Positions 51,668 to 61,288 of a stretch of DNA of 64,000 bases are shown here, one piece after another. Source of the DNA: Chryseobacterium sp. LAM-KRS1 (GTDB taxonomy: Bacteria > Bacteroidota > Bacteroidia > Flavobacteriales > Weeksellaceae); NCBI RefSeq assembly GCF_013184525.1, contig NZ_JAAOIZ010000006.1:124001-188000 (forward strand). The letters are read 5' to 3'. Each line of letters opens with the position of its first letter. Positions within the stretch are counted from its first letter, which is position 1. The notes beneath the pieces were generated by a model. It was not told the DNA's origin and made no database searches. It worked only from the letters and a program-made list of their open reading frames with translations. The position numbers and the translations under genes were made by a program.

Positions 51668-52249
51668 ATGAAAATGTATGTGAAATTTGATTTCAATGCT
51701 CTTTGTAAAAAAGTGTTGGATGAAAAGCTTAAAGAACAGGGTTTGAAATACCGTTTGCTGAATTTTGGGGAAGTTGAATTTTATGAAGCATTTACTCAGG
51801 AACAGCACAATAATTTCAAAAAGAATCTTGAAGATTATGGCATCGAAATTATCGAGAGCCAGAAGATTGCATTAGTCCAGAAAATAAAAGATGCAATCGT
51901 AGAATTGGTTTTCTCAAAAGATATTGTTGCTGTTAAAGCGTCTATTTACATTGCTGAAAAATTGAATCATAGCTACGGATATCTTTCCAATCTTTTTTCA
52001 GAAGTCGCGTACACATCTATAGAAAACTTTATTATTCTACAGAAGATAGAATATGCCAAGGAGCTGATTATTACAAATAAACTTAACCTTACGGAGATTG
52101 CACATAAGCTGAACTACTCCAGTGTTGCTCATCTCAGTACACAATTTAAAAATACAACGGGTATCACTCCTTCCCAGTTTCAGAAAATTATTATCAAAAG
52201 GAGAAAAGAGCAGACTGTGGCTGTTACTAATAAAATGCTTTATGAATAA
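51668..52249 (+). CDS. AraC-type helix-turn-helix regulator, short form
   Basis: A 193-residue regulator with a small N-terminal part of about 75 residues (MKMYVKFDFNALCKKVLDEKL to GIEIIESQK). A complete AraC domain follows (about 90-185: VKASIYIAEKLNHSYGYLSNLF, NLTEIAHKLNYSSVAHLSTQFKNTTGITPSQF). Without a real sensing domain it may depend on a partner. The following receiver-like gene overlaps its end by 8 bases, so it is coupled. An AGG ribosome-binding-like run directly precedes ATG. Confidence 0.86.
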   Translation: MKMYVKFDFNALCKKVLDEKLKEQGLKYRLLNFGEVEFYEAFTQEQHNNFKKNLEDYGIEIIESQKIALVQKIKDAIVELVFSKDIVAVKASIYIAEKLNHSYGYLSNLFSEVAYTSIENFIILQKIEYAKELIITNKLNLTEIAHKLNYSSVAHLSTQFKNTTGITPSQFQKIIIKRRKEQTVAVTNKMLYE

Positions 52250-52688
52250 AGAATATTTAAATACCATACTTGTTGATAATGACGAAGGCAATATTATTCT
52301 ATTTAAAAGTATACTTAAAGATCTTAAAATAACAGTAAAGGTGCAGTCGTTTTCCAATGGTGAGGATTTGATGAAATATTTAAATAATGCGGAGGCTCTT
52401 ATTCCGGAAGTGCTGCTGATGAACTACACCATTCCAAAAAAAGGGATGCTGGAATGTCTGGAAGAGATTAAAAAAGATGTGAGGTTGAACAGTATGGTCA
52501 CAGGGGTATATTGTGATACATTGTCAGAAGAAGAAGTCGAAAGGATTTTTGTAAAAGGTGCAAATATTTATATAAAAAAACCAGATAATTATAAAGACCT
52601 GAAAAGGGTAATTTCCGAGGTAGTGACTCTAAATTGGCAATACCACACATCAGGACTCAATAAGGATAATCTTATCCTGAAAGTATGA
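52242..52688 (+). CDS. Response-regulator-like pseudo-receiver protein
   Basis: A 148-residue receiver-fold protein with ILVDNDEGNIILFKSIL at the start, where receivers have an acidic pair. At the usual phosphorylation site it has LLMNYTIPKKGM, so Asn (about residue 61) replaces the Asp. IYIKKP keeps the conserved Lys. It probably cannot be phosphorylated and may signal by binding. ATG 52242 is chosen: it overlaps the AraC stop by 8 bases; the frame is open further back inside the AraC gene, but that is a shadow. No output domain. Confidence 0.82.
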   Translation: MNKEYLNTILVDNDEGNIILFKSILKDLKITVKVQSFSNGEDLMKYLNNAEALIPEVLLMNYTIPKKGMLECLEEIKKDVRLNSMVTGVYCDTLSEEEVERIFVKGANIYIKKPDNYKDLKRVISEVVTLNWQYHTSGLNKDNLILKV

Positions 52689-53248
52689 TAAACATTGATG
52701 TTTCTGGATTTTAATTCAGAAATAAAATAAGACATATTATATAATACTCACCAATAGGTGAAAATTTTATAACTATTAAATATAATAATATAAATAGTTA
52801 TTAATAACAATTGATGAAATTTGTACAAGAAACGTGCTAACACAAATTAATCATAAAAGTAATTAATATAAATAATTATTTTTCAAATCTTGAAAGTAAA
52901 AAATGTTAATCACGATGTTAGTAAAACAAAATGGATTATTCAGTTCCAATGTTAAGCGTAGAAGATCTTTAAACAAAACGGTACAATCATGAAAACTCAA
53001 GCGTCGGGGGATATTATAGTCGTTTCTTTTAAAATCCTTTCGACAAACACAGTTAGTTTTTATAATAAGTAAGTTGGAAACATAATTCATTTTGTTTTTT
53101 CAAAATTTATTTAGTAGTGGCTTAAAATAAAAATGCAAATGCTATAAATATTTTCACTCCACATCAAATTACAGAATAATAAGCATTCTACTAAATAAAT
53201 TTTTTACCACGAGAATAATTTCTTCTAAATAACAGTTTTATAAGGGGG
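52689..53248. other. Gene-poor AT-rich spacer, possible untranslated or small-ORF transcript
   Basis: About 560 bases between the pseudo-receiver gene and a strong plus-strand terminator at 53249. The only frames are very short: 52903-52992 (29 residues, MLITMLVKQNGLFSSNVK...) and 52989-53072 (27 residues, MKTQASGDIIVVSFKILS...), which overlap by ATGA. A weak hairpin GTCGGGGGAT / ATCCTTTCGAC lies at about 53003-53052. No TAnnTTTG promoter was seen. Either a long 3' tail of the pseudo-receiver transcript or a separate small RNA or peptide locus. Confidence 0.4.
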
Positions 53249-53284
53249 CCGCGGAAAGATCTTTTTCTTTTTGCGGTTTTTTTT
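53249..53284 (+). terminator. Strong plus-strand terminator with no obvious gene before it
   Basis: Stem CCGCGGAAAGA / TCTTTTTGCGG (53249-53259 with 53266-53276, two G-U pairs) and an eight-T tract (53277-53284) that runs into the 3' end of recG on the other strand. The T tract is on the plus strand only, so it stops transcription coming from the 52.7-53.2 kb region. Confidence 0.8.
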
Positions 53285-55367
53285 ATGATATTTTGCTCCA
53301 TTTATTTTTCCCTTTATAGTATTTCAGATAGTAGTTTTTAATAATCTGATGCTCCGCAAGACCAAGCAGGGGATCTTTTTCAAGAATCTTTTCAACTGTT
53401 TTCTTTGTTGTTTTTATAATCCCGGAATCTTTTACCAGGTCAAGTCTTTTAAAATCTACAACACCACTTTGTTGAGTACCTAAAATATCACCAGGTCCGC
53501 GTAATTGCATATCTACTTCTGAGATTTTAAATCCATCATTGGTTTCTGTCATTGTCCTGATGCGGGTTCTGCTTTCAGTTGATAGTTTATCTGAAGTCAT
53601 GAGAATGCAATAGCTTTGTTCCGCCCCGCGGCCCACACGTCCTCTTAACTGATGGAGCTGTGACAAACCAAACCTCTCAGCGCTCTCTATAACCATTACT
53701 GAGGCATTGGGAACGTTTACACCCACTTCAATTACTGTCGTTGCAACCATAATTTCTGCTTTCCCGGATGCAAAATAATTCATGGCTGCGTCTTTTTCAT
53801 CCGGCTTCATCCTTCCATGGAGCATACTCACATTATAATCCGGAAAAGAGTTCATAACATGATCCAAACCTTCCATTAAATTTTTATAATCTAAAGTTTC
53901 AGATTCTTCTATCAGCGGATATACAAAATAGACCTGTCTGCCTTTTTTTATTTCATCTCTACAGAAATTATAAACATAGGTTCTGTCTTTTTCTCTTCTA
54001 TGAGCTGTTATAATCGGTTTTCTACCTACGGGCATTTCATCAATCACAGAAACATCCAAGTCCGAGTAAAAGCTCATAGCCAGGGTTCTCGGAATAGGAG
54101 TGGCTGTCATAACAAGAATGTGTGGCGGAATTTTGTTTTTTGCCCAAAGTTTTGCCCGTTGTGCAACACCAAACCGATGTTGCTCATCTATAATGGCAAG
54201 CCCGAGATTTTTAAACTTAACCTTATCCTCAAGTATGGCATGAGTGCCTACTAAAATAGACAGCTCTCCGTTTTCAAGCTCTTGATGAATGATTTTCCTT
54301 TCAGAAGCCTTTGTGGAACCGGTTAAAAGCCGGACATTAATATCTGTTTTTTCAAGCAATTCTTTTATTCCGTTATAATGCTGTTGGGCAAGGATTTCAG
54401 TAGGTGCCATCATACAACTTTGAAAGCCGTTATCCATTGCAATAAGCATAGTAAGCAAAGCAACCATCGTTTTTCCTGAGCCTACATCTCCCTGAAGAAG
54501 CCTGTTCATCTGTATCGGTTTCTTCATATCTAAGCGTATTTCTTTTAAAACACGTTTTTGGGCATTGGTAAGCTCAAAAGGAAGATGGTTTTCATAAAAA
54601 CCGGTAAAGTAGTCTCCCACAATAGGAAATGGATTGCCGAACGCCTGGCTTTTATGATGAATTTTCTTTAAAACATAGCCTAGCTGAAAGAAAAATGATT
54701 CTTCAAATTTCAACCGCTGATCGGCCTTTTCAAAATATTCCATACTCTGTGGAAAATGGATATTTAAAAAAGTATGTTGCCTTGATAAGAATTTAAAGGA
54801 TTTTATCAGGTAATCCGGTAGGTTTTCCTCAATAAGATTGGGGATCTCTTTGCAGATATTTCTGAGAATTGTTTGAAAATATTTTTGGTTTAAACCACGT
54901 TTTGTCAGCTTTTCAGAGCTTGGATAAATTGGTCTCAGGCGATTATCATTTTCTCTTTTTTCTTCAATTTCAATTTCCGGATGTGGCATTGAAAACTGAC
55001 TGTTAAAAAGATTGATCTTTCCGAAAATATAAACTTCCCTGTTGATGGGAAGCTGCTCTTTCAGCCATTTTGAATATTGGAACCATACAAGATCCATTGT
55101 TCCGGTTTCATCATTGAATTTAGCAGAGAGCCTTTTGGTTTTTCCGGTTTGAATTTCCTGAACATGGGTAATTTTTCCTTTTAGCTGAATCTCCAGATTG
55201 TTTTCCTGAAGATGAGAAATTTTATACACTTTATTTTTATCCAGATACCGGATAGGATAGAAGTTAAGCAAATCTTCGACAGTAGAAATTCCCAACACAC
55301 TTTTAATGAGTTTAGCTTTTTCAGGACCGATTCCTTTAACGTATTCTATAGAGGTTTCTAGATTCAA
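53283..55367 (-). CDS. recG: ATP-dependent DNA helicase RecG
   Basis: A 694-residue branch-migration helicase that reverses stalled forks. The N-terminal wedge part starts EYVKGIGPEKAKLIKSVLGISTVEDLLNFYPIRYLD (RecG signature helix-hairpin type). Helicase motifs follow: LLQGDVGSGKTMVAL (Walker A), MAPTEILAQQHY, LTGSTKASERK, AIIDEQHRFGVAQRAKL (DEQH box), MTATPIPRTLAMSFYSDLD, VATTVIEVGVNVPNASVMVI and LHQLRGRVGRGAEQSYCILM. Full length. Alone on its transcript. Confidence 0.95.
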   Translation of the reverse strand: MNLETSIEYVKGIGPEKAKLIKSVLGISTVEDLLNFYPIRYLDKNKVYKISHLQENNLEIQLKGKITHVQEIQTGKTKRLSAKFNDETGTMDLVWFQYSKWLKEQLPINREVYIFGKINLFNSQFSMPHPEIEIEEKRENDNRLRPIYPSSEKLTKRGLNQKYFQTILRNICKEIPNLIEENLPDYLIKSFKFLSRQHTFLNIHFPQSMEYFEKADQRLKFEESFFFQLGYVLKKIHHKSQAFGNPFPIVGDYFTGFYENHLPFELTNAQKRVLKEIRLDMKKPIQMNRLLQGDVGSGKTMVALLTMLIAMDNGFQSCMMAPTEILAQQHYNGIKELLEKTDINVRLLTGSTKASERKIIHQELENGELSILVGTHAILEDKVKFKNLGLAIIDEQHRFGVAQRAKLWAKNKIPPHILVMTATPIPRTLAMSFYSDLDVSVIDEMPVGRKPIITAHRREKDRTYVYNFCRDEIKKGRQVYFVYPLIEESETLDYKNLMEGLDHVMNSFPDYNVSMLHGRMKPDEKDAAMNYFASGKAEIMVATTVIEVGVNVPNASVMVIESAERFGLSQLHQLRGRVGRGAEQSYCILMTSDKLSTESRTRIRTMTETNDGFKISEVDMQLRGPGDILGTQQSGVVDFKRLDLVKDSGIIKTTKKTVEKILEKDPLLGLAEHQIIKNYYLKYYKGKNKWSKIS

Positions 55368-55436
55368 TTTTAGCTTGGATACAGGTTTCTGATCCGCGAT
55401 AGTAAATGAAAAAATAAAAGTCCGAATTTCGGTAAA

Positions 55437-55464
55437 ATAAAAAAAACTTCCAAAAAATTGGAAG
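55437..55464 (-). terminator. Intrinsic terminator of the thioredoxin gene
   Basis: On the minus strand a short CTTCCAA / TTGGAAG stem (55447-55453 with 55458-55464, loop AAAA) is followed by a T tract that appears as A residues at 55437-55446 on the plus strand. It lies about 30 bases after the stop at 55493. Confidence 0.75.
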
Positions 55465-55492
55465 CCTTAATTATTAATTTGGAAATCCCAAA

Positions 55493-56026
55493 CTAGTTTT
55501 TTATTTTGGATTTAAACTTTTTCTGGTAATCTTCCCATTGTTCGCGCGTTTTAATTTTTTTATACATATCCTTTGAAATAAATTCCAGGTAAGGCTCTAG
55601 CTCTATAGCTGAAAGTTCACCCTGAAGAATAGTGATGGGTCCTCCTTTCTCATCCAGAAAAACAGTGCTTGGAACTGCCGCAACGTTCATATATTGTGTA
55701 AATTCATGGAGTGAATTTTTTCCTTTTTTGTGCTCAACGGAGTGATTGGAAAATGTTCTCCCGAAAATTTCAATATCTTTTTTCTCTTCTGCATTGAACT
55801 TCACCGGATAATAGTTTTCATTCAGGATCTGCTCAATCACAGGATGACCAAATGTTTTTTTGTCCATAATTTTGCATGGACCACACCAGTCGGCATAAAA
55901 ATCAATAAGAATTTTTTTAGGATTTTGTTTCTGAGCCTTCAGGGCTTCTTCAATAGTCATCCATTTGACTTGTGCGAAGCTCAGGGTAAACAAAAACAAA
56001 CTTATTATGCTTAGAATTTTTTTCAT
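55493..56026 (-). CDS. Secreted thioredoxin-fold protein
   Basis: A 177-residue thioredoxin-like protein with signal peptide (MKKILSIISLFLFTLSFA). The active site is WCGPC (about residues 46-50), the cis-Pro is in NVAAVPSTVFLDEKGG, and GRTFSNHSVEHKKGKNS is an insertion between. It should act in the periplasm in disulfide exchange or reduction. It lies 45 bases downstream of the POT transporter gene at 56072 on the same strand and has its own terminator. Confidence 0.9.
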   Translation of the reverse strand: MKKILSIISLFLFTLSFAQVKWMTIEEALKAQKQNPKKILIDFYADWCGPCKIMDKKTFGHPVIEQILNENYYPVKFNAEEKKDIEIFGRTFSNHSVEHKKGKNSLHEFTQYMNVAAVPSTVFLDEKGGPITILQGELSAIELEPYLEFISKDMYKKIKTREQWEDYQKKFKSKIKN

Positions 56027-56071
56027 ATAATTTTAAATTATTAATAAAATTAAGCATAATAAGCTTATATT

Positions 56072-57544
56072 TTATTTTACATCTTGCATTAATTTTCTCA
56101 CAAGCTTGGACATCAAAATTAATACCACACCAGCTGTCAATGCATAGATTCCCAGAGTTTTATATCCGTCGGTATAAGCAATAAGTTTACTCATGTTGGT
56201 ATTGCCGGTATTGGCCTCCGAAAAACTTGCTCCGATTTTACCGGCTGCAAACTGTCCGAATGCACTTGCCAGAAACCACAATCCCATCATCATTCCGAAC
56301 ATTTTCTTTGGTGATAGTTTTGTGATAATAGACATTCCGATCGGCCCCAAACATAATTCTCCGAAAGTAATGACCAGCCAGGTAAAGGTAAACAGATTAA
56401 GTGAAGATTTTCCATCAGCACCCGCAAAATATCTTAAACTATAAAATAAAAAGAATCCGGCTGCAAGGAATAAAAATCCAATCCCGAATTTGTTGATGGT
56501 ATTCGGTTCTAATTTTCTTTTATTTAAACCAATCCATGCCAGCCCGATCAATGGACTGAAAATGATAATAAAAAATGAATTGGCACTATTATTAATAACA
56601 TTAGGATCCATACCAAAGCCTAAAAGCTTATGTACAAGATTATCTTTTGCAAATAAAGATAAAGAACCTCCGCTTTGCTCATAAATAGAGTTGAAGACAA
56701 AGTACATGAAGATGAATATGAATGCGGCAACAAGCTTTTTCTGATAAGGTGTGGTTTGTTTTAATGTTTCTATGATAAAATATCCGACCGCAACAATTCC
56801 TATCAGGTACATAAAATAATCGGTATAATCCGTATTCTTGACCATGATAAAAATAAGCGGCATACTTAGCAACGCTCCGATATAAACCAACACTTCACGA
56901 GTCGTTCTTTTGGATTGTGGAAGAGCCTGTAATGGAGAATCTCCGATAGGGCCTAAGGTTTTCTTTGTCGCAAAAAATGTAATCAAGCCTAAAATCATTA
57001 CAACGGCAGCTGCAAGGAAACACCATGACCATGAATAATATTTCCCCAGATAAACACATAAGCCACCCCCAAGTAACCCACCAATATTAATACCTGCATA
57101 AAATAATCCATATCCTGCATCCCTTCTTGGGTCATCCTCCTTGTAAAGTTCTCCTACCATCGAAGAAATATTAGGTTTGAAAAAACCGGTACCAATGATT
57201 GAACAGGTAATTCCGAAATAAAAGAAATCATGGGGCGAAAAGGCAATAATAAGATTACCAATGGACATGATAAGTCCGCCAAAAACCAATGATCTTTTAA
57301 ATCCCAGGATCTTGTCTGCAAAAATTCCCCCGATAAAGGTGAATGCATAAATGAAGGCCTGTATTGCTCCATATTGTAAATTGGCTTTATCTTCCAATAA
57401 GCCCAATTGGTCCACCATAAAAATGGTAAGAACTCCGCGCATCCCGTAAAAACAAAAACGCTCCCACATTTCTACTGTGAATAGCGTCCAAAGCTGTTTA
57501 GGATACTTGCCTTTAAAATCTTGTATTTCTTCTAATGTATACAT
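56072..57544 (-). CDS. POT/PTR-family peptide transporter (first of three)
   Basis: A 490-residue proton-coupled oligopeptide transporter with 12-14 membrane segments. It has the POT motif EMWERFCFYGMRGVLTIFMVDQLG (ExxER), FIGGIFADKILGFKRSLVFGG, GTGFFKPNISSMVGELY and FGELCLGPIGMSIITKLSP. It has no large soluble insertion. Takes up di- and tripeptides with protons. It is the most compact of three tandem paralogues on the minus strand. Confidence 0.92.
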   Translation of the reverse strand: MYTLEEIQDFKGKYPKQLWTLFTVEMWERFCFYGMRGVLTIFMVDQLGLLEDKANLQYGAIQAFIYAFTFIGGIFADKILGFKRSLVFGGLIMSIGNLIIAFSPHDFFYFGITCSIIGTGFFKPNISSMVGELYKEDDPRRDAGYGLFYAGINIGGLLGGGLCVYLGKYYSWSWCFLAAAVVMILGLITFFATKKTLGPIGDSPLQALPQSKRTTREVLVYIGALLSMPLIFIMVKNTDYTDYFMYLIGIVAVGYFIIETLKQTTPYQKKLVAAFIFIFMYFVFNSIYEQSGGSLSLFAKDNLVHKLLGFGMDPNVINNSANSFFIIIFSPLIGLAWIGLNKRKLEPNTINKFGIGFLFLAAGFFLFYSLRYFAGADGKSSLNLFTFTWLVITFGELCLGPIGMSIITKLSPKKMFGMMMGLWFLASAFGQFAAGKIGASFSEANTGNTNMSKLIAYTDGYKTLGIYALTAGVVLILMSKLVRKLMQDVK

Positions 57545-57602
57545 AGTAAATGAAAATAAACGAAAAGCTGTTTCATTTTGAAACGGCGTGCTAATTTATA
57601 AA

Positions 57603-57628
57603 AAAACCTCTGACAAAGCAGAGGTTTT
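57603..57628 (-). terminator. Intrinsic terminator between POT genes
   Basis: Stem AAAACCTCTG / CAGAGGTTTT (57603-57612 with 57619-57628), loop ACAAAG; A residues on the plus strand before it give a T tract on the minus strand. It ends the middle POT transcript 20 bases after its stop. Confidence 0.82.
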
Positions 57629-57648
57629 ATAGTATTTTATTAATGCAA

Positions 57649-59403
57649 CTACTTTACACCGTGCATCATTTTCTTTAAAATAGGTGAAATTAAACCTAAA
57701 ATTACCGCAGCAATACCGCAAAGTACTACGAATACCATGAAGAATTGAAACAGGTTGTGAATTTCAAATCCGGCAAATGTAGGATTGTGTAATGGGAGCT
57801 GGGCTTTATCAAAAGCAGCTATTTGATCAGCTGTTAAAGTTACTTTTTTGTCTAAAACATCCTGAAGGTTTACTCCGATTTCCTCCGCTTTTTTAAATTT
57901 ATCACCTGTTGCAGGAATAAGAGCTCCTAATGAACCTGCTAAAGCATAACCTGCTGCATTGGAGATAAAGAAAACCCCGTATAATAATGAAGCGAATCTT
58001 TTTGGAGCTAACTTACCTACTAGTGATAAACCAATAGGAGAAAGGCAAAGCTCACCACATGTCTGGATGAAATACAATAGCATCAACCATTTGATTGCTA
58101 ATAGACCTGAGCTTCCAAGATCTTTTACATTGTGGGCAATGATGAAATAAGAAAGCGCAATTAATGCCAATCCCATAGCTTGCTTGAACGGAGATACAGG
58201 TTCTTTTCCTTTGGCTCTTAATTTGTCCCAGATCAAACTGAACGGAACGGCAAGTATAACAACAAAGATCCCGTTGAAGATCTGAACCATGGAAGGAGGC
58301 ATATTCCAGCCTAAAATATTCCTGTCTGTCTGGTTATCCGCAATGAACGTCAGGGAAGAACCTGCCTGCTCAAAAGCGGCCCAGAAGAAAATAATAAAAA
58401 ATGATACGATATAAATTACCCAGATTCTCTGTCTTTCCACTTTATTTTCAGCAGAAGTCATAATCAGGAATGCTAAAGCGATACCTGCCGCATAGATGAA
58501 AGGATAGATAATTCCTTTGATAAGTTGTCCCATCTCTACTGAATTGAATCCAAATTCTCCTACAAGAAGATATCTGAAAGCAAAAAATAAAACGACAAAT
58601 ATAAGCCCCGTTATTCCTAATGACGGACCTGAGAATTTAGCCGTTTGGGTTTCCCCTTCTTCAAAATCTGCACTTGTATTATGTTTTGGTAATCCTCCGA
58701 TAGGTCTTCCTTCCGGAGTCACCACATATTTGTTTTTAAGGATGAAGAATGTTACCGTTCCGATAATCATGGCAATAGAAGCTGCAAGAAATCCCCATTT
58801 GAAGGCGAAAATATCTCTTACCCCTGTTGCTGCATCTTTAACATCCCCAACGTATGGACAGATAAATTGCCCAAGGAATGCTCCGATATTGATTCCCATG
58901 TAGAAAATAGTAAAGGCAGAGTCCAGCTTTGATTTTTCCTGCTTGGGATAAAGGCTTCCAACCATTGAGGAGATATTCGGTTTAAAGAAACCGTTACCAA
59001 AAATGATAATGAACAAGGCAAGCCACATGATAAGCTTAGCACTTCCGATATCAGCAGAAAAAGTGGAGGCACTTATGAACAGTAAAAACTGACCAATGGC
59101 CATTAAGGATCCACCAATAATAATGGCGTATCTGTTACCAATATATTTATCAGCAATAAATCCTCCTAAAAGAGGTGTTAAATAACACAAAGCTAAAAAT
59201 CCACCGTAAATGATCGCTGCATCAGCTTCTTTTATCAATAGGGAGTTTACCATAAAGAGCGTTAAAAGTGCTCTCATCCCATAAAAGTTGAAACGCTCCC
59301 ACATTTCTGTTCCGAAAAGAACCCATAATCCTTTGGGATGTCTGGAGCTCTTATTCTCTACAAGTTCATCCGGTTTCGGACTTAATGCTTCAATATTATC
59401 CAT
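57649..59403 (-). CDS. POT/PTR-family peptide transporter (second of three)
   Basis: A 584-residue POT transporter with 12-14 membrane segments. Motifs are EMWERFNFYGMRALLTLFMVNSL, PLLGGFIADKYIGNRYAIIIGG, FGNGFFKPNISSMVGSLYP and TCGELCLSPIGLSLVGKLAP. A soluble insertion of about 45 residues near position 500-545 (TGDKFKKAEEIGVNLQDVL...) precedes the last segments; it is absent from the first copy. Own promoter at 59432-59461 and own terminator, so it is a separate transcript. Confidence 0.92.
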   Translation of the reverse strand: MDNIEALSPKPDELVENKSSRHPKGLWVLFGTEMWERFNFYGMRALLTLFMVNSLLIKEADAAIIYGGFLALCYLTPLLGGFIADKYIGNRYAIIIGGSLMAIGQFLLFISASTFSADIGSAKLIMWLALFIIIFGNGFFKPNISSMVGSLYPKQEKSKLDSAFTIFYMGINIGAFLGQFICPYVGDVKDAATGVRDIFAFKWGFLAASIAMIIGTVTFFILKNKYVVTPEGRPIGGLPKHNTSADFEEGETQTAKFSGPSLGITGLIFVVLFFAFRYLLVGEFGFNSVEMGQLIKGIIYPFIYAAGIALAFLIMTSAENKVERQRIWVIYIVSFFIIFFWAAFEQAGSSLTFIADNQTDRNILGWNMPPSMVQIFNGIFVVILAVPFSLIWDKLRAKGKEPVSPFKQAMGLALIALSYFIIAHNVKDLGSSGLLAIKWLMLLYFIQTCGELCLSPIGLSLVGKLAPKRFASLLYGVFFISNAAGYALAGSLGALIPATGDKFKKAEEIGVNLQDVLDKKVTLTADQIAAFDKAQLPLHNPTFAGFEIHNLFQFFMVFVVLCGIAAVILGLISPILKKMMHGVK

Positions 59404-59431
59404 TCTTATTGTTAATTTTTGTTAAGACTAG

Positions 59432-59461
59432 CAAATATAGTTTTTTTTGAGTTTTTGGCAA
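59432..59461 (-). promoter_or_regulatory. Promoter of the second POT gene
   Basis: On the minus strand TTG (59459-59461) is followed after 19 bases by TATATTTG (59432-59439), the full Bacteroidota consensus with ideal spacing. Confidence 0.72.
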
Positions 59462-59485
59462 GATTTTAATTTTATATTTAAATAA

Positions 59486-59514
59486 AAAAGCTGTAGATCA
59501 ATTCTACAGCTTTT
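59486..59514 (-). terminator. Intrinsic terminator between POT genes
   Basis: Perfect 12-bp stem AAAAGCTGTAGA / TCTACAGCTTTT (59486-59497 with 59503-59514), loop TCAAT. It ends the third POT gene 22 bases after its stop. Confidence 0.85.
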
Positions 59515-59536
59515 ATTATCTATTAAAAAGGGTTAA

Positions 59537-61192
59537 TTAATGCCCTTTTTCTTTCATGATCCTGTTTAACCTTTTAAGCATTGAAAGCCCTAAAAGCGTA
59601 GCAAAAATCAATAAAGCAAAGTTAACCAGGAAATAATTCATCTTGTTATCATAGCTGTACCACGTACTTGCCAATATTCCTGATAACTTATTTCCGACTG
59701 AATTGGCAAGGAAAAAACCACCCATCATCAATGCTGTAATTCTTGCAGGAGAAAGCTTAGAAACAAAAGAAAGTCCCATTGGGGAAAGGCAGAGTTCTCC
59801 TACTGTAATCACTCCATAACCGGCAACAAGCCACCATGGAGAAACTTTTACAGCTCCGTTATCTCCGGCCATTACTGCCAATACCATTACCAGGCAGGAT
59901 AATGCGGAGATGAATAAGCCTAAAACAATTTTTGTAGGAGTAAGCGGCTCTTTTCCTTTTCTTCGTAATATTGCCCAAAATCCTACGATCAGAGGGGTTA
60001 AAGCAATAACCCAGAAAGGGTTTATGGATTGAAATAATTCAGTGTTGTATAAATAAACCTTATTTTTTGGATTTTTCTCTAATTCAGCACGTTGTTCAGA
60101 AGATATATTTTTAAAATAAACATCTTTCCCCTGCACTTTAATTGTATTTCCGTCTTTATCTTTCTGTGACTGGAATTGATTGTCATAAACAGGAACTTCT
60201 TTGTCCTCATAACTTTTACCATCTACCATATAGATATTCTCTAAAGGTTTTTCTATGGCTGCGGGAACACTTCGATCGGTATAATAATTCGCCCATCTTG
60301 TTAAAGCGGTTCCGTTTTGTTTAAAAACTGCCCAGAAAAACATACTGATCATAAAAACAGATAATAATGCTCCGATAGCCGTTTTTTCTTCTGGTTTTGC
60401 TTTAAAATAAAGTGATCCATAAAAATAGATGACAGGAATACATGCAAAAATAAATGCATCGGTGCTATCGCTTCCAAATATATTACCCGGAATAAACCAT
60501 CCGATGGCTCCGGCAATAATAGCCGGTAAAAAAACCTTAATTAAGATTTCCGAAAGCTTAGTATCTCCTTCCTGAACAGGTTTCATCTGAGCTGCGTGGA
60601 TATAGTGCTTCCTCCCAATGGTAAAAATAACCATACCGATAAGCATTCCTACTCCGGCCGTAATGAAAGCTTCACCCCAACCAAATTTGTTACGCATGAA
60701 CGCAGCAATAATATTGCAGATAAATGCTCCTATGTTGATCCCCATATAGAAAATATTGTAACCAGAGTCCTTATTGGCTTTATAAGGTTCTTCAGAATAC
60801 AGATTTCCGAGAAGGGTAGAAATGGTTGGTTTAAAAAAACCGTTTCCTATGATAATAAGTGCCAGAGAAGTGTAGAATAAAGGGAGATCCTTGAAAACGC
60901 CCATTCCTATATATCCAGCAGCCATCAGAATTCCTCCCAGATAAATAGATTTGATATATCCCAAAACCCTGTCTGCCAAGAAACCTCCAATAAACGGGGT
61001 TAGATAGGTAAGTGCAATATAGGTCCCGAAAATATCGTCAGCGGTTTTGTCCGGTAATCCCAGACCTCCTTTTAAACCGGTAGGTTCAATAACATACAAA
61101 ACAAAAATTCCGAGAATCAAGTAGTACCCGAACCTTTCCCACATTTCGGTAAAAAATAGAAAAGGCAGGCCTTTAGGATGTTTAGTCTTCAT
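59537..61192 (-). CDS. POT/PTR-family peptide transporter (third of three)
   Basis: A 551-residue POT transporter with ExxER motif in TEMWERFGYYLILGIFVLYVIEPTG. It also has LTPFIGGFLADRVLGYIKSIYLGG, IIGNGFFKPTISTLLGNLYSEEP and TVGELCLSPMGLSFVSKLSP. A soluble loop of about 90 residues (about 300-390, IYMVDGKSYEDKEVPVYDN, VQGKDVYFKNISSEQRAEL) interrupts the second half; this is long for the family and probably lies in the periplasm. Loops of this kind could help bind peptides or another envelope protein. Separate transcript. Confidence 0.9.
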   Translation of the reverse strand: MKTKHPKGLPFLFFTEMWERFGYYLILGIFVLYVIEPTGLKGGLGLPDKTADDIFGTYIALTYLTPFIGGFLADRVLGYIKSIYLGGILMAAGYIGMGVFKDLPLFYTSLALIIIGNGFFKPTISTLLGNLYSEEPYKANKDSGYNIFYMGINIGAFICNIIAAFMRNKFGWGEAFITAGVGMLIGMVIFTIGRKHYIHAAQMKPVQEGDTKLSEILIKVFLPAIIAGAIGWFIPGNIFGSDSTDAFIFACIPVIYFYGSLYFKAKPEEKTAIGALLSVFMISMFFWAVFKQNGTALTRWANYYTDRSVPAAIEKPLENIYMVDGKSYEDKEVPVYDNQFQSQKDKDGNTIKVQGKDVYFKNISSEQRAELEKNPKNKVYLYNTELFQSINPFWVIALTPLIVGFWAILRRKGKEPLTPTKIVLGLFISALSCLVMVLAVMAGDNGAVKVSPWWLVAGYGVITVGELCLSPMGLSFVSKLSPARITALMMGGFFLANSVGNKLSGILASTWYSYDNKMNYFLVNFALLIFATLLGLSMLKRLNRIMKEKGH

Positions 61193-61288
61193 CTATACAA
61201 ATTTCAAATTTCCCAAAAATAAGTTTTTAATTTTAATTGATAAAATAAATTACTCTTTAGAAAAACGATAAATGAAATGAATATTAAA

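Noticed and set aside
52863..53090. 75-codon minus-strand frame in the spacer before recG
   Set aside because: It has odd composition, no promoter box and no recognisable features, and the terminator there points to plus-strand transcription.
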